Source: Caloramator proteoclasticus DSM 10124 (lineage in GTDB: Bacteria; Bacillota; Clostridia; Clostridiales; Caloramatoraceae). From it: DNA of 41,850 nucleotides. The notes under the pieces are model-generated. The model searched no databases. It saw only the letters and a program-made list of their open reading frames with translations, and was not told where the DNA came from. Shown piece by piece: positions 31,816-41,795 of this stretch; the stretch's first letter is position 1; each line of letters begins with the position of its first letter. The DNA lies in contig NZ_FQVG01000017.1 of NCBI RefSeq assembly GCF_900129265.1, positions 1 to 41,850 of the forward strand. Reading direction: 5' to 3'. The position numbers and the translations under genes were made by a program.

Positions 31816-33587
31816 TCTTTAATGAGGTACTTAAGCACCTCTGCTGTATCCCTAATTGGCTTTCCTGAGAGCATATCAACACCTGCATCCTTTAGTAAGT
31901 CAAGCGAATACTTGCTTCCTCCAGATTTTAAGAAATTCAAGTATCTATCCACATTTTTTCTATCCTCTAATATGGATTTTGCAATGCTAATTCCAGCACT
32001 TAATCCTGTTGCATACTTGTATACATAGTATCCATCATAAAAATGTGGTATTCTTGCCCACTCTATACTTATTTCATCATCAATAACACATTCTTTTCCA
32101 TAATATTTGTTATATAGGTTTCTCCAAATTTCTGAAAGCCTCTCACCATTTAGTGGTTCTCCCTTTTCTGACATAGTGTGGGTTATAAGTTCAAACTCAG
32201 CAAATAAAACCTGTCTAAAGTAGGTTGTTCTAATAAGTTCCATAAATTCACTTATAATATATCTTCTTGCCTCTCCCTTTAATTTATCCATAAGATAGAA
32301 GTACATAAGCACTTCATTTGTTGTTGACGCAACCTCTGCACAGAAAATTGTATAGTTTGAATAAACATAGGGCTGAGTTTTTCTTGAGAAATATGAATGT
32401 ATAGAATGTCCAAGCTCGTGGGATAAGGTTAAAACATCATCTAACCTTTCATTGTAGTTAAGAAGAATATATGGTTTTGTATCAAAGGCTCCCCAAGAAT
32501 ATGCTCCAGAATACTTACCCTTGTTGCTATAGACATCTATCCATTTGTTATTGAAGGCCTCATCAAGAATTTTTAAATACTCATCTCCAAGAACCTTTAG
32601 GCCCTCCTTAACCATTTGCTTACCTTCATCATATTTAACCTCCATATCAACACTCTCTACAATTGGTACATAAAGGTCATATAGATGAAGTTCATCCACC
32701 TTAAGCTCCCTCTTTTTTAACCTCATAAGTTCATCAAGGGAAGGAATATTTTCAGATACTATTTCTATTAGCCTATTGTATAAGGAAACATCAATGTTGT
32801 CTGAAAACAAAGCTCCCTCTAATGCAGATTTAAAACCTCTAACAGTTGCATAAAATACATCCGACTTTACCTTAGATGAGAGCATTGCACCATATGTATT
32901 CTTATACTTCATAAATCCATTATGAAGGCTCTTAAAGGCATTTTTTCTAAGTTCCCTATCCTTAGATACAATATATTGTGAATAATTATTATTGGTTAAC
33001 TCATACTCTTTACCATTTGAATCAACAATTTTATCGAACTTCAAATCAGCGAAGCTCAACATCTTAAATATATTTTCAAATCCCTGTGCCATTTCGGCTG
33101 TCTTTGAAAGAAGCTCCTCCTCTTTATCTGATAAAACGTGCTTTTTTTGTCTTATCAAATCCTCAAGTTCGTGCTCATAGAGCTTTAATTCCTGTACTTC
33201 TTTAAAATATCTATCTATCGTTCCATCCTCAAGCTCTAAAATTTCAGGATATATAAAGGCTGTTGCACTATTATACTCTACAGACACCCTCTCTCCTAAA
33301 TCTGCAAGCTCCTGCCCCTTTGTATTGTTGTTGTCCTCGTCCCTCTTCATAAAACAATATACAGTTATTTTATCACATAACCTTCCAGCATCATCCCTTA
33401 AGGATAAACATTCATATAAAAACTTTGCACCATTTTTAAAACTTCCCTTAAACTTTTTAATCTCCTCAATCATTCCCCTTAATACTTCAACATCCTTTAA
33501 AAGACTCTCTTCATTTCCATAAATCGTATCTATATCCCATTTATATTCATTAGGGATATCCTTTCTTTCAATTAAACTGTAATCCAT
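31794..33587 (-). CDS. pepF: oligoendopeptidase F
   Basis: M3B metallopeptidase of 597 residues that cleaves 7-17-residue peptides in the cytoplasm. The zinc motif HELGH is at residues 390-394 (H390, E391, H394). The third ligand Glu lies in FCAEVASTTNE downstream. The N-terminal helical region and KRDEDNN segment are typical. Start ATG 33587 follows TAGGAGGTG. The terminal ECHIGEM comes from repeat copy R5, so the native end of the gene was probably overwritten by a few residues. Confidence 0.94.
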   Translation of the reverse strand: MDYSLIERKDIPNEYKWDIDTIYGNEESLLKDVEVLRGMIEEIKKFKGSFKNGAKFLYECLSLRDDAGRLCDKITVYCFMKRDEDNNNTKGQELADLGERVSVEYNSATAFIYPEILELEDGTIDRYFKEVQELKLYEHELEDLIRQKKHVLSDKEEELLSKTAEMAQGFENIFKMLSFADLKFDKIVDSNGKEYELTNNNYSQYIVSKDRELRKNAFKSLHNGFMKYKNTYGAMLSSKVKSDVFYATVRGFKSALEGALFSDNIDVSLYNRLIEIVSENIPSLDELMRLKKRELKVDELHLYDLYVPIVESVDMEVKYDEGKQMVKEGLKVLGDEYLKILDEAFNNKWIDVYSNKGKYSGAYSWGAFDTKPYILLNYNERLDDVLTLSHELGHSIHSYFSRKTQPYVYSNYTIFCAEVASTTNEVLMYFYLMDKLKGEARRYIISEFMELIRTTYFRQVLFAEFELITHTMSEKGEPLNGERLSEIWRNLYNKYYGKECVIDDEISIEWARIPHFYDGYYVYKYATGLSAGISIAKSILEDRKNVDRYLNFLKSGGSKYSLDLLKDAGVDMLSGKPIRDTAEVLKYLIKECHIGEM

Positions 33588-33725
33588 ACCAACACCTCCT
33601 AACTTAATTATTGCACATTTTATAAATTATTTCCATATACAATTCATAATGGAAAGATTGATTTGACTATATAACCTTATTTTTTGTAATATTAAGATAT
33701 ATACTCTATGATTTAGGAGGATTTT

Positions 33726-36700
33726 ATGTTTGGAGAATTTATAGATCTAATACTTAAATCAAAATTAATAACATCATCAAACATATATAAAAAATTAATA
33801 GACTTGCTAAATACACAGGATTTTAAAAACAGCCTGAATGAGGCATCAGTAAACAGGGACTACAGCTGTAAAAGATGCTATAAGTGTCTTGAGGAGATTA
33901 TAAACATCTTCTACAAAAAAGACGACGACTTTCTATTTGCAGTCTATCAATATGCCCTTTCAAAATCCTTCAGCGAAGCTGTCACTTTAAGTCTTGATAA
34001 CGAGGATTTTCCAATATTTGAGACATACCTGTTACTGCTCAAAGTTTTTTCAAAATTCCAAAAACTATCCAATGACGGAAGTTTTCAAAGCAGGTATCCT
34101 CTATTTTTCTTAGGACTTGATGAGGAGAGAGGTCTTGAGGACCCTTCTGAATACAAAAAATTTGTTGAGGCCTTTGAAGGCGATTATGTTTATGAAATGA
34201 TGAAACTAAACCAAGAAATAATCGGCTACAACACCCTCGACCACGTATGCGGAGTACACTATCTATCCCTATATATTGCAAGGCAGGCAAAGAGCAAAAA
34301 TCTACCTATTGACCTTGGAAGAATTTCAGGTGCTGCTGCAGGCCACGACATAGGTAAATTTGGCTGTAAAGGAGTTGAGCTAAAACGTGTTCCCTATCTA
34401 CACTACTACTACACAGATGTTTGGTTTAAAAAGCACAACATAAACTACATAAGAAATATTGCTATAAACCATTCTACTTGGGATTTAGAGCTTGAAAATC
34501 TATCTATAGAGTCACTTATTCTAATATACAGCGACTTTAGAGTTAAAAATAAAAAAATAGACAATAAGGAACAAATGTACATATACACCCTTGATAAATC
34601 CTTCGATGTTATTTTAAATAAACTCGACAACGTTGATGAGAAGAAGATTTTAAGATATAAGAAGGTGTATTCTAAGCTTAAGGATTTTGAAAACTATCTT
34701 TTAGATTTAGGAATAAACGTATCCTTAGATGACAACAAAATAACTCCATATAAAGATAAGTGCTATTCCCTTATGTTTGGTGATGATATTGTAGAGAATA
34801 TAAAATACCAAGCAATAAGCCACAATATAGAGCTTATGCATAAATTAAGAAGTGAATTTTCACTTAATGAGATACTTGAAAATGCAAGAAATGCACAGGA
34901 TTCTCAATCCCTCCGTGCATATCTTGATATAATTGAAGAATATTCAACATACCTTACCCAAAAACAAAAAATTATTACCCTTAGCTTTTTATATGAACAG
35001 CTAATGCACAATGAAGAGGATATAAGAAGACAGGCTGCTGAACTTTTAGGGCTTCTTATTGCCTCCTTTGATGAAGAATATAGAAAGGAGCTTCCTGAGA
35101 ACGCAAGGATAGATAAAGATGATATAGATTCAATCTATCTATTTAAAAGGTATGTTTCACTTATGCTTACCCCAGACCATAAGATAATAGATACATACAA
35201 GGAATGGATAGGATATAGCCTTTCTGTTTTTATAAAATCTATATTCAACAAAATAAGTGAAGCTCAAAAATTAGAATACAAATTTGCTCTACAGGAATTC
35301 TACTTAAAAGATAATCTATCAAAGGAAATGGAATTATACCTATTAGATGCTGCAAAATATATTCCTCTTAAGAGTGAGGACAGTCTGTTTTATGATTTTT
35401 TAATAAAAAGACTTTTATCCGATAGGCACCATATTAGAATAATGGCCCTTGATACCCTATATGTTCAATTGAATAAGAATACTCCATCACCAGATACATT
35501 AGGAAAGATAAAGAGGATATTTTTAAATGAAATAAAATACAGTGCAACTGCACCTGAGAACTTCCTTAAGCTTAATATAGCAGAAAAATTAGGAATTGAG
35601 AGTATTGTGCTAAATGAATATTTATCCTACTACATAAAAAATCTTGAAAACATAACAGATATATTTTTGAGCAACCTTAAAACCGCAACAAGCTGGATAA
35701 CCAAAAAAATACAAATAGATATTCTTTTAGATTATGCACTTAAAAACCCTAAGGAGAGGGGGCTTCAAACAGCACTCCACTTCTGCAATCTTCTTAAGGT
35801 AAGTGCAGTTGAAGCTGTAAGAAATAAAGCAGGTGAATCAATTTTAAATATAATTAAGTTTTTACCAATGGAACAGAGAAATGAAATTGCAGTAGAGCTT
35901 GTTCGTGCCCTTGAGATGGAGGGTTATAGATTTACAAAATATATTCCAAACTACCTTGGTAAAATAATACTCTATCTTCCTGTAGTTGAGCTTAATGAGT
36001 TTTTAGATGACTCCTATGAAAAGATAAAGACCTCAAACAACAGGGTTTCATCACTTATATTAAAAACCTCCTCTGTTGCACTTTCAAATATAAACATATA
36101 TAAAGCACAAATAAACAGCGATGATGAATATAAAAGGATTTTAAATAAATTAATTTCAATAATATTAAGCGGTCTTATAAACTACAGTAGCCAAATAAAA
36201 CAATTTGCACTAAATTGTATTGGTGTTCAGATTTTTGGCTCAAAAACCCTATCCTTAGAGAATAAAAAGGAAATTTTTAATATAATTGCAAAAAAGTTTT
36301 TATCTATAATTGGCCAGTTTGAGGAGGATGAACTTTTATTCTTAGTAAATTCTGCTGCATTAAACCATATTTACAGGTTTATATCTGAACAAAATACAAT
36401 ATCAAAAATAAATTTAAATATACCAAAACGAATTGCCTTTATGCCTGGAACCTTCGACCCATTCTCCCTAAGCCACAAGGAGATAGCAAAGGCAATAAGG
36501 GATTTAGGATTTGAGGTATATATTGCAATAGATGAGTTTTCTTGGTCTAAAAAGACATTGCCAAACCTAATACGAAGGACTATTGCTGCCCTCTCTATTG
36601 CAGATGAAAACAATATATTCCTATTCCCTGAAACACAGCCAATAAATATTTCAAATCCAAAGGATATAAGAAGGTTAAAGGACATATTTAAGAATTTTGA

Positions 36701-38546
36701 AGTATACATTGTAGTTGGAAGTGATGTTGTAATAAACGCCTCTGCATATAAAAAACCAAAGGAACAAGACTCCATTCACACATTAAACCATCTAATATTC
36801 GAAAGAAGGAGTATAAATGAATACAGCCAAGAGATGTTTGAAGAGGCAGTAAAAAATATAGAGGGGGACGTTATAAAATTAAACCTTCCACCCCAATACG
36901 AGGACATAAGTTCAACTCAAATAAGAGATAGCATAGATGAAAATAGGGATATTTCTAATTTAGTTGATCCTCTTGTACAGAGGTATATATATGAAAATGG
37001 TTTCTATAGAAGAGAACCTCAGTATAAATCCCTTTTAACAGATTGGCCCTTTGAATTTGAAATTGTTGAGGAATATAAGGAGGCTGTAGTTGAAAAACTT
37101 TCACATCTTTTAAGGCTAAATTTCTATGTAGTAAAAGAAAAAATGATGAGGTTTTTTGCAAAGCCCTCTGCAAGGCTTCTTATTGCAATAGATAAAGAAA
37201 ACGACAGCATAGCAGGTTTTTCTGCCTTCCACTGGCTACGTTCAAACTCCTTCTATATAGAGCTAAATGACACAACCATTTCTAATTTTTTAAGGGAAAA
37301 TGCAGTAGGAAGAGTTATATTAATTGATGGTATGTATATAGATAAAAACTCAACAATAAAGGAACTACCTCAACTTATCTTAACTGAAACACTATCCTTC
37401 TGCATCAGCAAAGACTACGACTATGCTATATATAAAAACTTGCTTGATATAAAGGAAAATTTTGAAATACAAAATCTACTACTTTCAAACGGTTTTATTG
37501 AGGTTAAAACCGAAGACATCCATCATAGGTGCTATGCTGTAAATATGAACTATCCGATATCTCTTCTTCTTGATATAGAAACAATTATAAAGGAGCCCTA
37601 CAGAAATACTGAAACTGTAAAAAATGCAATTATTAAAACAAGGGAAAATTTAAAGAGGGCTCTAACAAAGCTCTATCCTGGACATCTTGTATTAATTTTT
37701 GAAAGGGACGTTATATACAAGAGGCTTGTACAAAAAATTTGCAGAGAAAATGGAGTTCCACCCTGCCAAATGGTTCCAAGAACCCTTGGTCCTTTAATGT
37801 GCGTTCCCTATGGAAACATATTAAGAAGAAATATTGTACCAAATACAGTAACAAAGGCACTCCATACAGAAAAGCTATTTAATCCTAACCTAAAGACCTT
37901 TAAAATAGGACCATACCCTAATTACCTAAGCCTTGAGCTTCAGATAAAAACAATTGCAAGCTTTGACAGACCTATTATTCTTGTTGATGACATACTCCAT
38001 AAGGGGTACAGAATAAAGGCCCTCGACCCAATTTTAAAGGATGAAAAGGTGGATGTTCATAAGATAATTGTGGGAATATTATCTGGTCAAGGAAAAGAGA
38101 TTATGGATATTCAAAAAAGAGAGGTTGACTGTGCTTACTTTATACCAAAACTTAGAGCTTGGTTCTATGAAGATGCCCTCTACCCCTTCATAGGTGGAGA
38201 TAGTTTATTTAGAGGCAGCTACCCCCAAAGAAACCTAATACCATCAGTTAACCTAATACTTCCATATGCTGTTCCAACCTTCCTAAAGGGAGCATCTACT
38301 AAGGATATATTTAATCTTTCAAGGGTTTGTATAGAAAATGCAAAAATACTTCTTGAGGCAATAGAACAGGAATATGAAGCCATAAATGAGAGGAGCCTAA
38401 CCCTTCAAAATATAGGCGACGCACTTGTTTATCCAAGATATCCAGAACACGGAAAGTTTATGTACTACGACCTTACACTTTCACCTTCTGTTTATCTAAA
38501 AAATGACCTAGAACAACTGGAAAAACTTGAACCAATTTTGACATAG
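33726..38546 (+). CDS. giant multidomain protein: HD, helical repeats, NadD-like nucleotidyltransferase, GNAT-like, phosphoribosyltransferase-like
   Basis: 1606 residues, no signal peptide or membrane segment. An HD metal-phosphohydrolase-like domain at about 165-290 has H173, the GHDIG core (H207, D208) and YSD (D270). HEAT-like helical repeats run from about 390 to 890. A nucleotidyltransferase domain at about 900-1095 has MPGTFDPFSLSH (906-917) and the NadD-type ISSTQIRD (1061-1068). A GNAT-like acetyltransferase segment spans about 1100-1290. A C-terminal phosphoribosyltransferase-like domain has IILVDDILHKG (1417-1427). Domain assignments are by motif; the true reaction is unknown. Nucleotide or NAD-related chemistry is the inference. 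Start ATG 33726 follows TAGGAGGA. First gene of the operon continuing to 41778. Confidence 0.85.
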   Translation: MFGEFIDLILKSKLITSSNIYKKLIDLLNTQDFKNSLNEASVNRDYSCKRCYKCLEEIINIFYKKDDDFLFAVYQYALSKSFSEAVTLSLDNEDFPIFETYLLLLKVFSKFQKLSNDGSFQSRYPLFFLGLDEERGLEDPSEYKKFVEAFEGDYVYEMMKLNQEIIGYNTLDHVCGVHYLSLYIARQAKSKNLPIDLGRISGAAAGHDIGKFGCKGVELKRVPYLHYYYTDVWFKKHNINYIRNIAINHSTWDLELENLSIESLILIYSDFRVKNKKIDNKEQMYIYTLDKSFDVILNKLDNVDEKKILRYKKVYSKLKDFENYLLDLGINVSLDDNKITPYKDKCYSLMFGDDIVENIKYQAISHNIELMHKLRSEFSLNEILENARNAQDSQSLRAYLDIIEEYSTYLTQKQKIITLSFLYEQLMHNEEDIRRQAAELLGLLIASFDEEYRKELPENARIDKDDIDSIYLFKRYVSLMLTPDHKIIDTYKEWIGYSLSVFIKSIFNKISEAQKLEYKFALQEFYLKDNLSKEMELYLLDAAKYIPLKSEDSLFYDFLIKRLLSDRHHIRIMALDTLYVQLNKNTPSPDTLGKIKRIFLNEIKYSATAPENFLKLNIAEKLGIESIVLNEYLSYYIKNLENITDIFLSNLKTATSWITKKIQIDILLDYALKNPKERGLQTALHFCNLLKVSAVEAVRNKAGESILNIIKFLPMEQRNEIAVELVRALEMEGYRFTKYIPNYLGKIILYLPVVELNEFLDDSYEKIKTSNNRVSSLILKTSSVALSNINIYKAQINSDDEYKRILNKLISIILSGLINYSSQIKQFALNCIGVQIFGSKTLSLENKKEIFNIIAKKFLSIIGQFEEDELLFLVNSAALNHIYRFISEQNTISKINLNIPKRIAFMPGTFDPFSLSHKEIAKAIRDLGFEVYIAIDEFSWSKKTLPNLIRRTIAALSIADENNIFLFPETQPINISNPKDIRRLKDIFKNFEVYIVVGSDVVINASAYKKPKEQDSIHTLNHLIFERRSINEYSQEMFEEAVKNIEGDVIKLNLPPQYEDISSTQIRDSIDENRDISNLVDPLVQRYIYENGFYRREPQYKSLLTDWPFEFEIVEEYKEAVVEKLSHLLRLNFYVVKEKMMRFFAKPSARLLIAIDKENDSIAGFSAFHWLRSNSFYIELNDTTISNFLRENAVGRVILIDGMYIDKNSTIKELPQLILTETLSFCISKDYDYAIYKNLLDIKENFEIQNLLLSNGFIEVKTEDIHHRCYAVNMNYPISLLLDIETIIKEPYRNTETVKNAIIKTRENLKRALTKLYPGHLVLIFERDVIYKRLVQKICRENGVPPCQMVPRTLGPLMCVPYGNILRRNIVPNTVTKALHTEKLFNPNLKTFKIGPYPNYLSLELQIKTIASFDRPIILVDDILHKGYRIKALDPILKDEKVDVHKIIVGILSGQGKEIMDIQKREVDCAYFIPKLRAWFYEDALYPFIGGDSLFRGSYPQRNLIPSVNLILPYAVPTFLKGASTKDIFNLSRVCIENAKILLEAIEQEYEAINERSLTLQNIGDALVYPRYPEHGKFMYYDLTLSPSVYLKNDLEQLEKLEPILT

Positions 38547-38556
38547 GAGGAATAAG

Positions 38557-39753
38557 ATGAATATATACAAAAAAAATGGAGACATATTTATATCAAACCA
38601 TAAATTTAAACTTGATGAAGCCACTGAAAAGGATTTAAAGAATGCAGAGCACATATACCTATTAAAAAAGTCAGGAACAAGTTGTAGGTTTAGACAGGTT
38701 GTAAATTCCTTAACGCAAATTGAAGATAGAGAGACCTTAAATTATATAATAAAAAAAGAAGGAAGTTCAGTAGATGATTTAATAAATGGTGGTAAACTAT
38801 CCTACATCAATACATCCTTTGAAGAATGGGAGGAAATGTATAAAGTTAATCCACTTAAGAAAAAGTACAAAGTTACAGTTGCAGGACTTGGAGACGTTGG
38901 AGGAACTCTATCTATTGGACTTAGGCTTTTAGGTTATGATGTGATATCCGAAATTGGAGTTTTTGACCTTGATGAAAATAAGATAAAAAGATGGGAATAT
39001 GAACTAAACCAAATAAACTATCCAAATAATACTTCCCTGCCTAAAGTTAAACCTGTGTCCTTTGATGAAGTTTTTGATTGCGATGTATTTATATTCTGTA
39101 TAACAAGACAGGTTCCTGATGTATCTATACAGGATGTTGATGTTAGAATTGTTCAGTATAAAAGCAATGCAGAGATAATATCAATGTATACAGAGGCAGC
39201 AAAAAAGGCAAAATATAAAGGGTATTTCTTTGTGGTTTCAGACCCTGTTGACCATCTTTGCAAAAGGGCCTATTTTGAGCTAAATAAAGATTATATTTTT
39301 CCTGCTGATAATGTTAAGGGATTTGGTCTTGGAGTTATGTATGCAAGGGCACTATACTATGCTCAAAATATGAATATAGACTATTTTAAGGATATGGGAA
39401 GAGCCTTTGGTCCCCACGGTAAAGATTTAATAGTTGCAGATAATATAGAAGACTACAACCACGAACTATCACTTAAACTAACAGAGCTTACTACAAATGC
39501 TAATATAGAGGTTAGAAAAACTGGATTTAAGCCCTACATAGCACCCGCCCTGTCCTCTGGTGCCCTATCCATTTTATCCTGCCTTAAGGGAGAATGGCAC
39601 TACAGTACTGTATCAATTGGAAATGCCTTTTTAGGTATAAAAAACAGAATCACAGAATATGGCGTTGAGATAGAGACATATAAAAATTTAGACGAGAGGC
39701 TTTTTGAAAGAATTAAAAAGAGCTATGAAAGGCTGGTAGAGTTTGATGTGTGA
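38557..39753 (+). CDS. divergent lactate/malate dehydrogenase-like protein
   Basis: 398 residues. The first approximately 100 residues are a separate N-terminal part of unknown fold. An NAD-binding Rossmann motif AGLGDVGGTLSIG (about 109-121) follows, with an acidic end of beta-2 (FDLDE). FCITRQVPD and VVSDPVDHLCKRA match the LDH/MDH core, and GPHGKD keeps the catalytic His. The LDSAR-type motif is VMYAR here, so the Asp of the Asp-His relay is lost. The substrate is probably not lactate or malate. It begins 10 nt after the giant gene behind GGAGGAA. Confidence 0.75.
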   Translation: MNIYKKNGDIFISNHKFKLDEATEKDLKNAEHIYLLKKSGTSCRFRQVVNSLTQIEDRETLNYIIKKEGSSVDDLINGGKLSYINTSFEEWEEMYKVNPLKKKYKVTVAGLGDVGGTLSIGLRLLGYDVISEIGVFDLDENKIKRWEYELNQINYPNNTSLPKVKPVSFDEVFDCDVFIFCITRQVPDVSIQDVDVRIVQYKSNAEIISMYTEAAKKAKYKGYFFVVSDPVDHLCKRAYFELNKDYIFPADNVKGFGLGVMYARALYYAQNMNIDYFKDMGRAFGPHGKDLIVADNIEDYNHELSLKLTELTTNANIEVRKTGFKPYIAPALSSGALSILSCLKGEWHYSTVSIGNAFLGIKNRITEYGVEIETYKNLDERLFERIKKSYERLVEFDV

Positions 39754-40789
39754 TACCATACTTATTGCATCAAAAAACAGGTCTGATATTTTAAATAATA
39801 TGATAAAGGCTTTTATGAAGGACAATGCCTTTGAGGAATACTCACCTCAAAGGCATATAAACCTTAAAAACAAAAAGATTGTATTTGCAGTCGAACTAAA
39901 CAGCATAGGTGTATGTCCTTATATACTTGATGTGTTAAATACTATAACCCTAAGGGGAAAGGATGCACTTTTAGGCTCAATTGCCTGTGTGCTTATAAAA
40001 AGTCCTACACTTCATTATACAAAGAGCTTTTCGCAGCAGATTATATTTATAGCAAATAGCCTTGGCTGTACCTTTATAGGACATCCTGTAGTTGAAGCTA
40101 TAGAAGGTTTTTTAAACTTTAGAACCTGGCAAAAGAATCTAAATATGCCTCTTGAGGAAATATGTTACTATTTATGCAGAGGGTTATCTGATAGATTCTT
40201 TAGTTTTAAATTTTTAAAAAAACAAAACCCTAAAGTATCTGTACTTCACGCAAGCTATAGAGATACATCTAATACCTTAACCCTTTGGTATATGATAAAA
40301 AAATATATAGATGGGGTAAGTATATTAGAACACCACGTTGAAAACGGGACTATACAGGATTGTATTGGCTGTCCCTTTAAAACCTGCCTCTATTTTGCAA
40401 AACAAAAAAGCTGCTTCTATGGCGGTTCTATTGTAAAGGAAATATTCCCTGCAATAGAAGAGGCAGATGCTGCTATTTTTATATGCCCCAACTACAACGA
40501 TGCTATTTCTGCCAATTTAAGTGCAGTTATAAATAGAATAACTGCACTCTATAGAAGAAATCCCTTCTATGACAAAATGCTCTTTTCAGTAATTGTATCT
40601 GGTAACTCTGGTGGAGATTCTGTTGCAAAGCAGCTAATAGGTGCACTAAATATAAATAAAGGGTTTATACTGCCTCCTTACTTTGCTATAATGGAGATAG
40701 CAAATGATATGGGTGAGATAAAAAAAGTTGAAAATATAGAAAATAAAGCACAGGAATTTGCACAAAATATAGTTAGAAGCTTGTGTTGA
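39746..40789 (+). CDS. double flavodoxin-like protein, Fe-S/FMN reductase type
   Basis: 347 residues. The N-terminal half (about 1-150) is an alpha/beta segment with little family signal. The C-terminal half (about 165-347) resembles NADPH-dependent FMN reductases and iron-sulfur flavoproteins: VSVLHASYRDTSNT, a cysteine cluster DCIGCPFKTCLYFAKQKSC, then ADAAIFICPNYNDAISANL and SVIVSGNSGGD. The Cys set could bind an Fe-S cluster. ATG 39746 overlaps the preceding stop by 8 nt, so translation is coupled to the dehydrogenase-like gene. It is probably a redox partner for that protein. Confidence 0.75.
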   Translation: MCDTILIASKNRSDILNNMIKAFMKDNAFEEYSPQRHINLKNKKIVFAVELNSIGVCPYILDVLNTITLRGKDALLGSIACVLIKSPTLHYTKSFSQQIIFIANSLGCTFIGHPVVEAIEGFLNFRTWQKNLNMPLEEICYYLCRGLSDRFFSFKFLKKQNPKVSVLHASYRDTSNTLTLWYMIKKYIDGVSILEHHVENGTIQDCIGCPFKTCLYFAKQKSCFYGGSIVKEIFPAIEEADAAIFICPNYNDAISANLSAVINRITALYRRNPFYDKMLFSVIVSGNSGGDSVAKQLIGALNINKGFILPPYFAIMEIANDMGEIKKVENIENKAQEFAQNIVRSLC

Positions 40790-40818
40790 ACTTATAATAT
40801 TTTAAGGAGGCTCAAATA

Positions 40819-41778
40819 ATGAAAAAAATAGTTCCAATTTTACTTGCTGTAGTATTACTTTTTTCCTCCTGCGGTAAAAAACAAACAGACAACAACGATA
40901 ATATAAATACAAAACCAACTACAAATGAAACGCAAAACACAAATCAGCAAAAGCCTTCTGAAAATAACTCTTCAAAAACAGAAGATGAAAATAAAGAGGA
41001 AGACAATAAAGAGACAACCGGAAAAGATGAAAATATAAAAAATGACGATGTTTTGATAATAGACGCTGATGTTTCATCCCTGAGCAACAAGGAGTTGGAC
41101 TTTGGTCCCCCTCCTGTAAAAAATAATGAATCACAGTATATGCCAAAACAGACAGTTGAGCTATTTAAAAAATACGACGCCTACTATTTAGGTGATAGGA
41201 CAAAAAAGGAAATATATTTAACCTTCGACGAGGGATATGAAAACGGATATACAGCAAAGATACTTGATGTTTTGAAGGAGAAAAACGTAAAGGCTGCGTT
41301 TTTCGTAACAAGGCCATATATAAATCAAAACAAAGAATTAATAAAGAGAATGGTTGAGGAAGGCCATATTGTAGCAAACCACAGCTCAACACATCCATCA
41401 ATGCCACAGAAGGCTATAGACTTTGAAAAATTTAAAAAGGAATTTGAAGATACAGAGGCTGCCTTTAAGGATGTTACAGGGCAGGATATGCCTAAATTCT
41501 TTAGACCTCCAATGGGAAAATACAGTGAGCTGTCACTATACTATACACAAAAACTTGGATATAAGACCATCTTTTGGAGCTTTGCCCATAAGGACTGGCT
41601 TGTAGATGACCAGCCTCCTGTTGAAACAACTATACAGAGGGTTATAGACAGAAGCCATAGTGGAGAAATAATGCTTCTACACGCAGTATCAAAGAGCAAC
41701 ACCGAAGCCCTACCAACAATAATAGATAAGCTTCGTGAAATGGGGTACGAGTTTAAACCTCTGACAGAACTAAAATAG
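40819..41778 (+). CDS. pdaA: PdaA-type polysaccharide deacetylase lipoprotein
   Basis: NodB-fold de-N-acetylase of 319 residues. The signal peptide ends in lipobox LFSSC. A low-complexity Asn/Lys/Glu/Thr linker spans about 21-75. Catalytic motifs match PdaA rather than generic deacetylases: LTFDEGYENGYT, NHSSTHPSMP, FFRPPMGKYSE, SFAHKDW and LLHAVSKSNTEALP. PdaA makes muramic delta-lactam in the spore cortex. The family motif is usually FDNG; here it is FDEG. It lies 29 nt after the flavoprotein gene behind AAGGAGG, so it may share the operon transcript although its job looks unrelated. Confidence 0.88.
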   Translation: MKKIVPILLAVVLLFSSCGKKQTDNNDNINTKPTTNETQNTNQQKPSENNSSKTEDENKEEDNKETTGKDENIKNDDVLIIDADVSSLSNKELDFGPPPVKNNESQYMPKQTVELFKKYDAYYLGDRTKKEIYLTFDEGYENGYTAKILDVLKEKNVKAAFFVTRPYINQNKELIKRMVEEGHIVANHSSTHPSMPQKAIDFEKFKKEFEDTEAAFKDVTGQDMPKFFRPPMGKYSELSLYYTQKLGYKTIFWSFAHKDWLVDDQPPVETTIQRVIDRSHSGEIMLLHAVSKSNTEALPTIIDKLREMGYEFKPLTELK

Positions 41779-41793
41779 GGTGCAAATGCACCC
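41778..41793 (+). terminator. terminator of the 33.7-41.8 kb operon
   Basis: GGGTGC-AAAT-GCACCC directly after the pdaA stop; the T run is short (TT). Repeat copy F begins 3 bp later. Confidence 0.65.
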
Positions 41794-41795
41794 TT

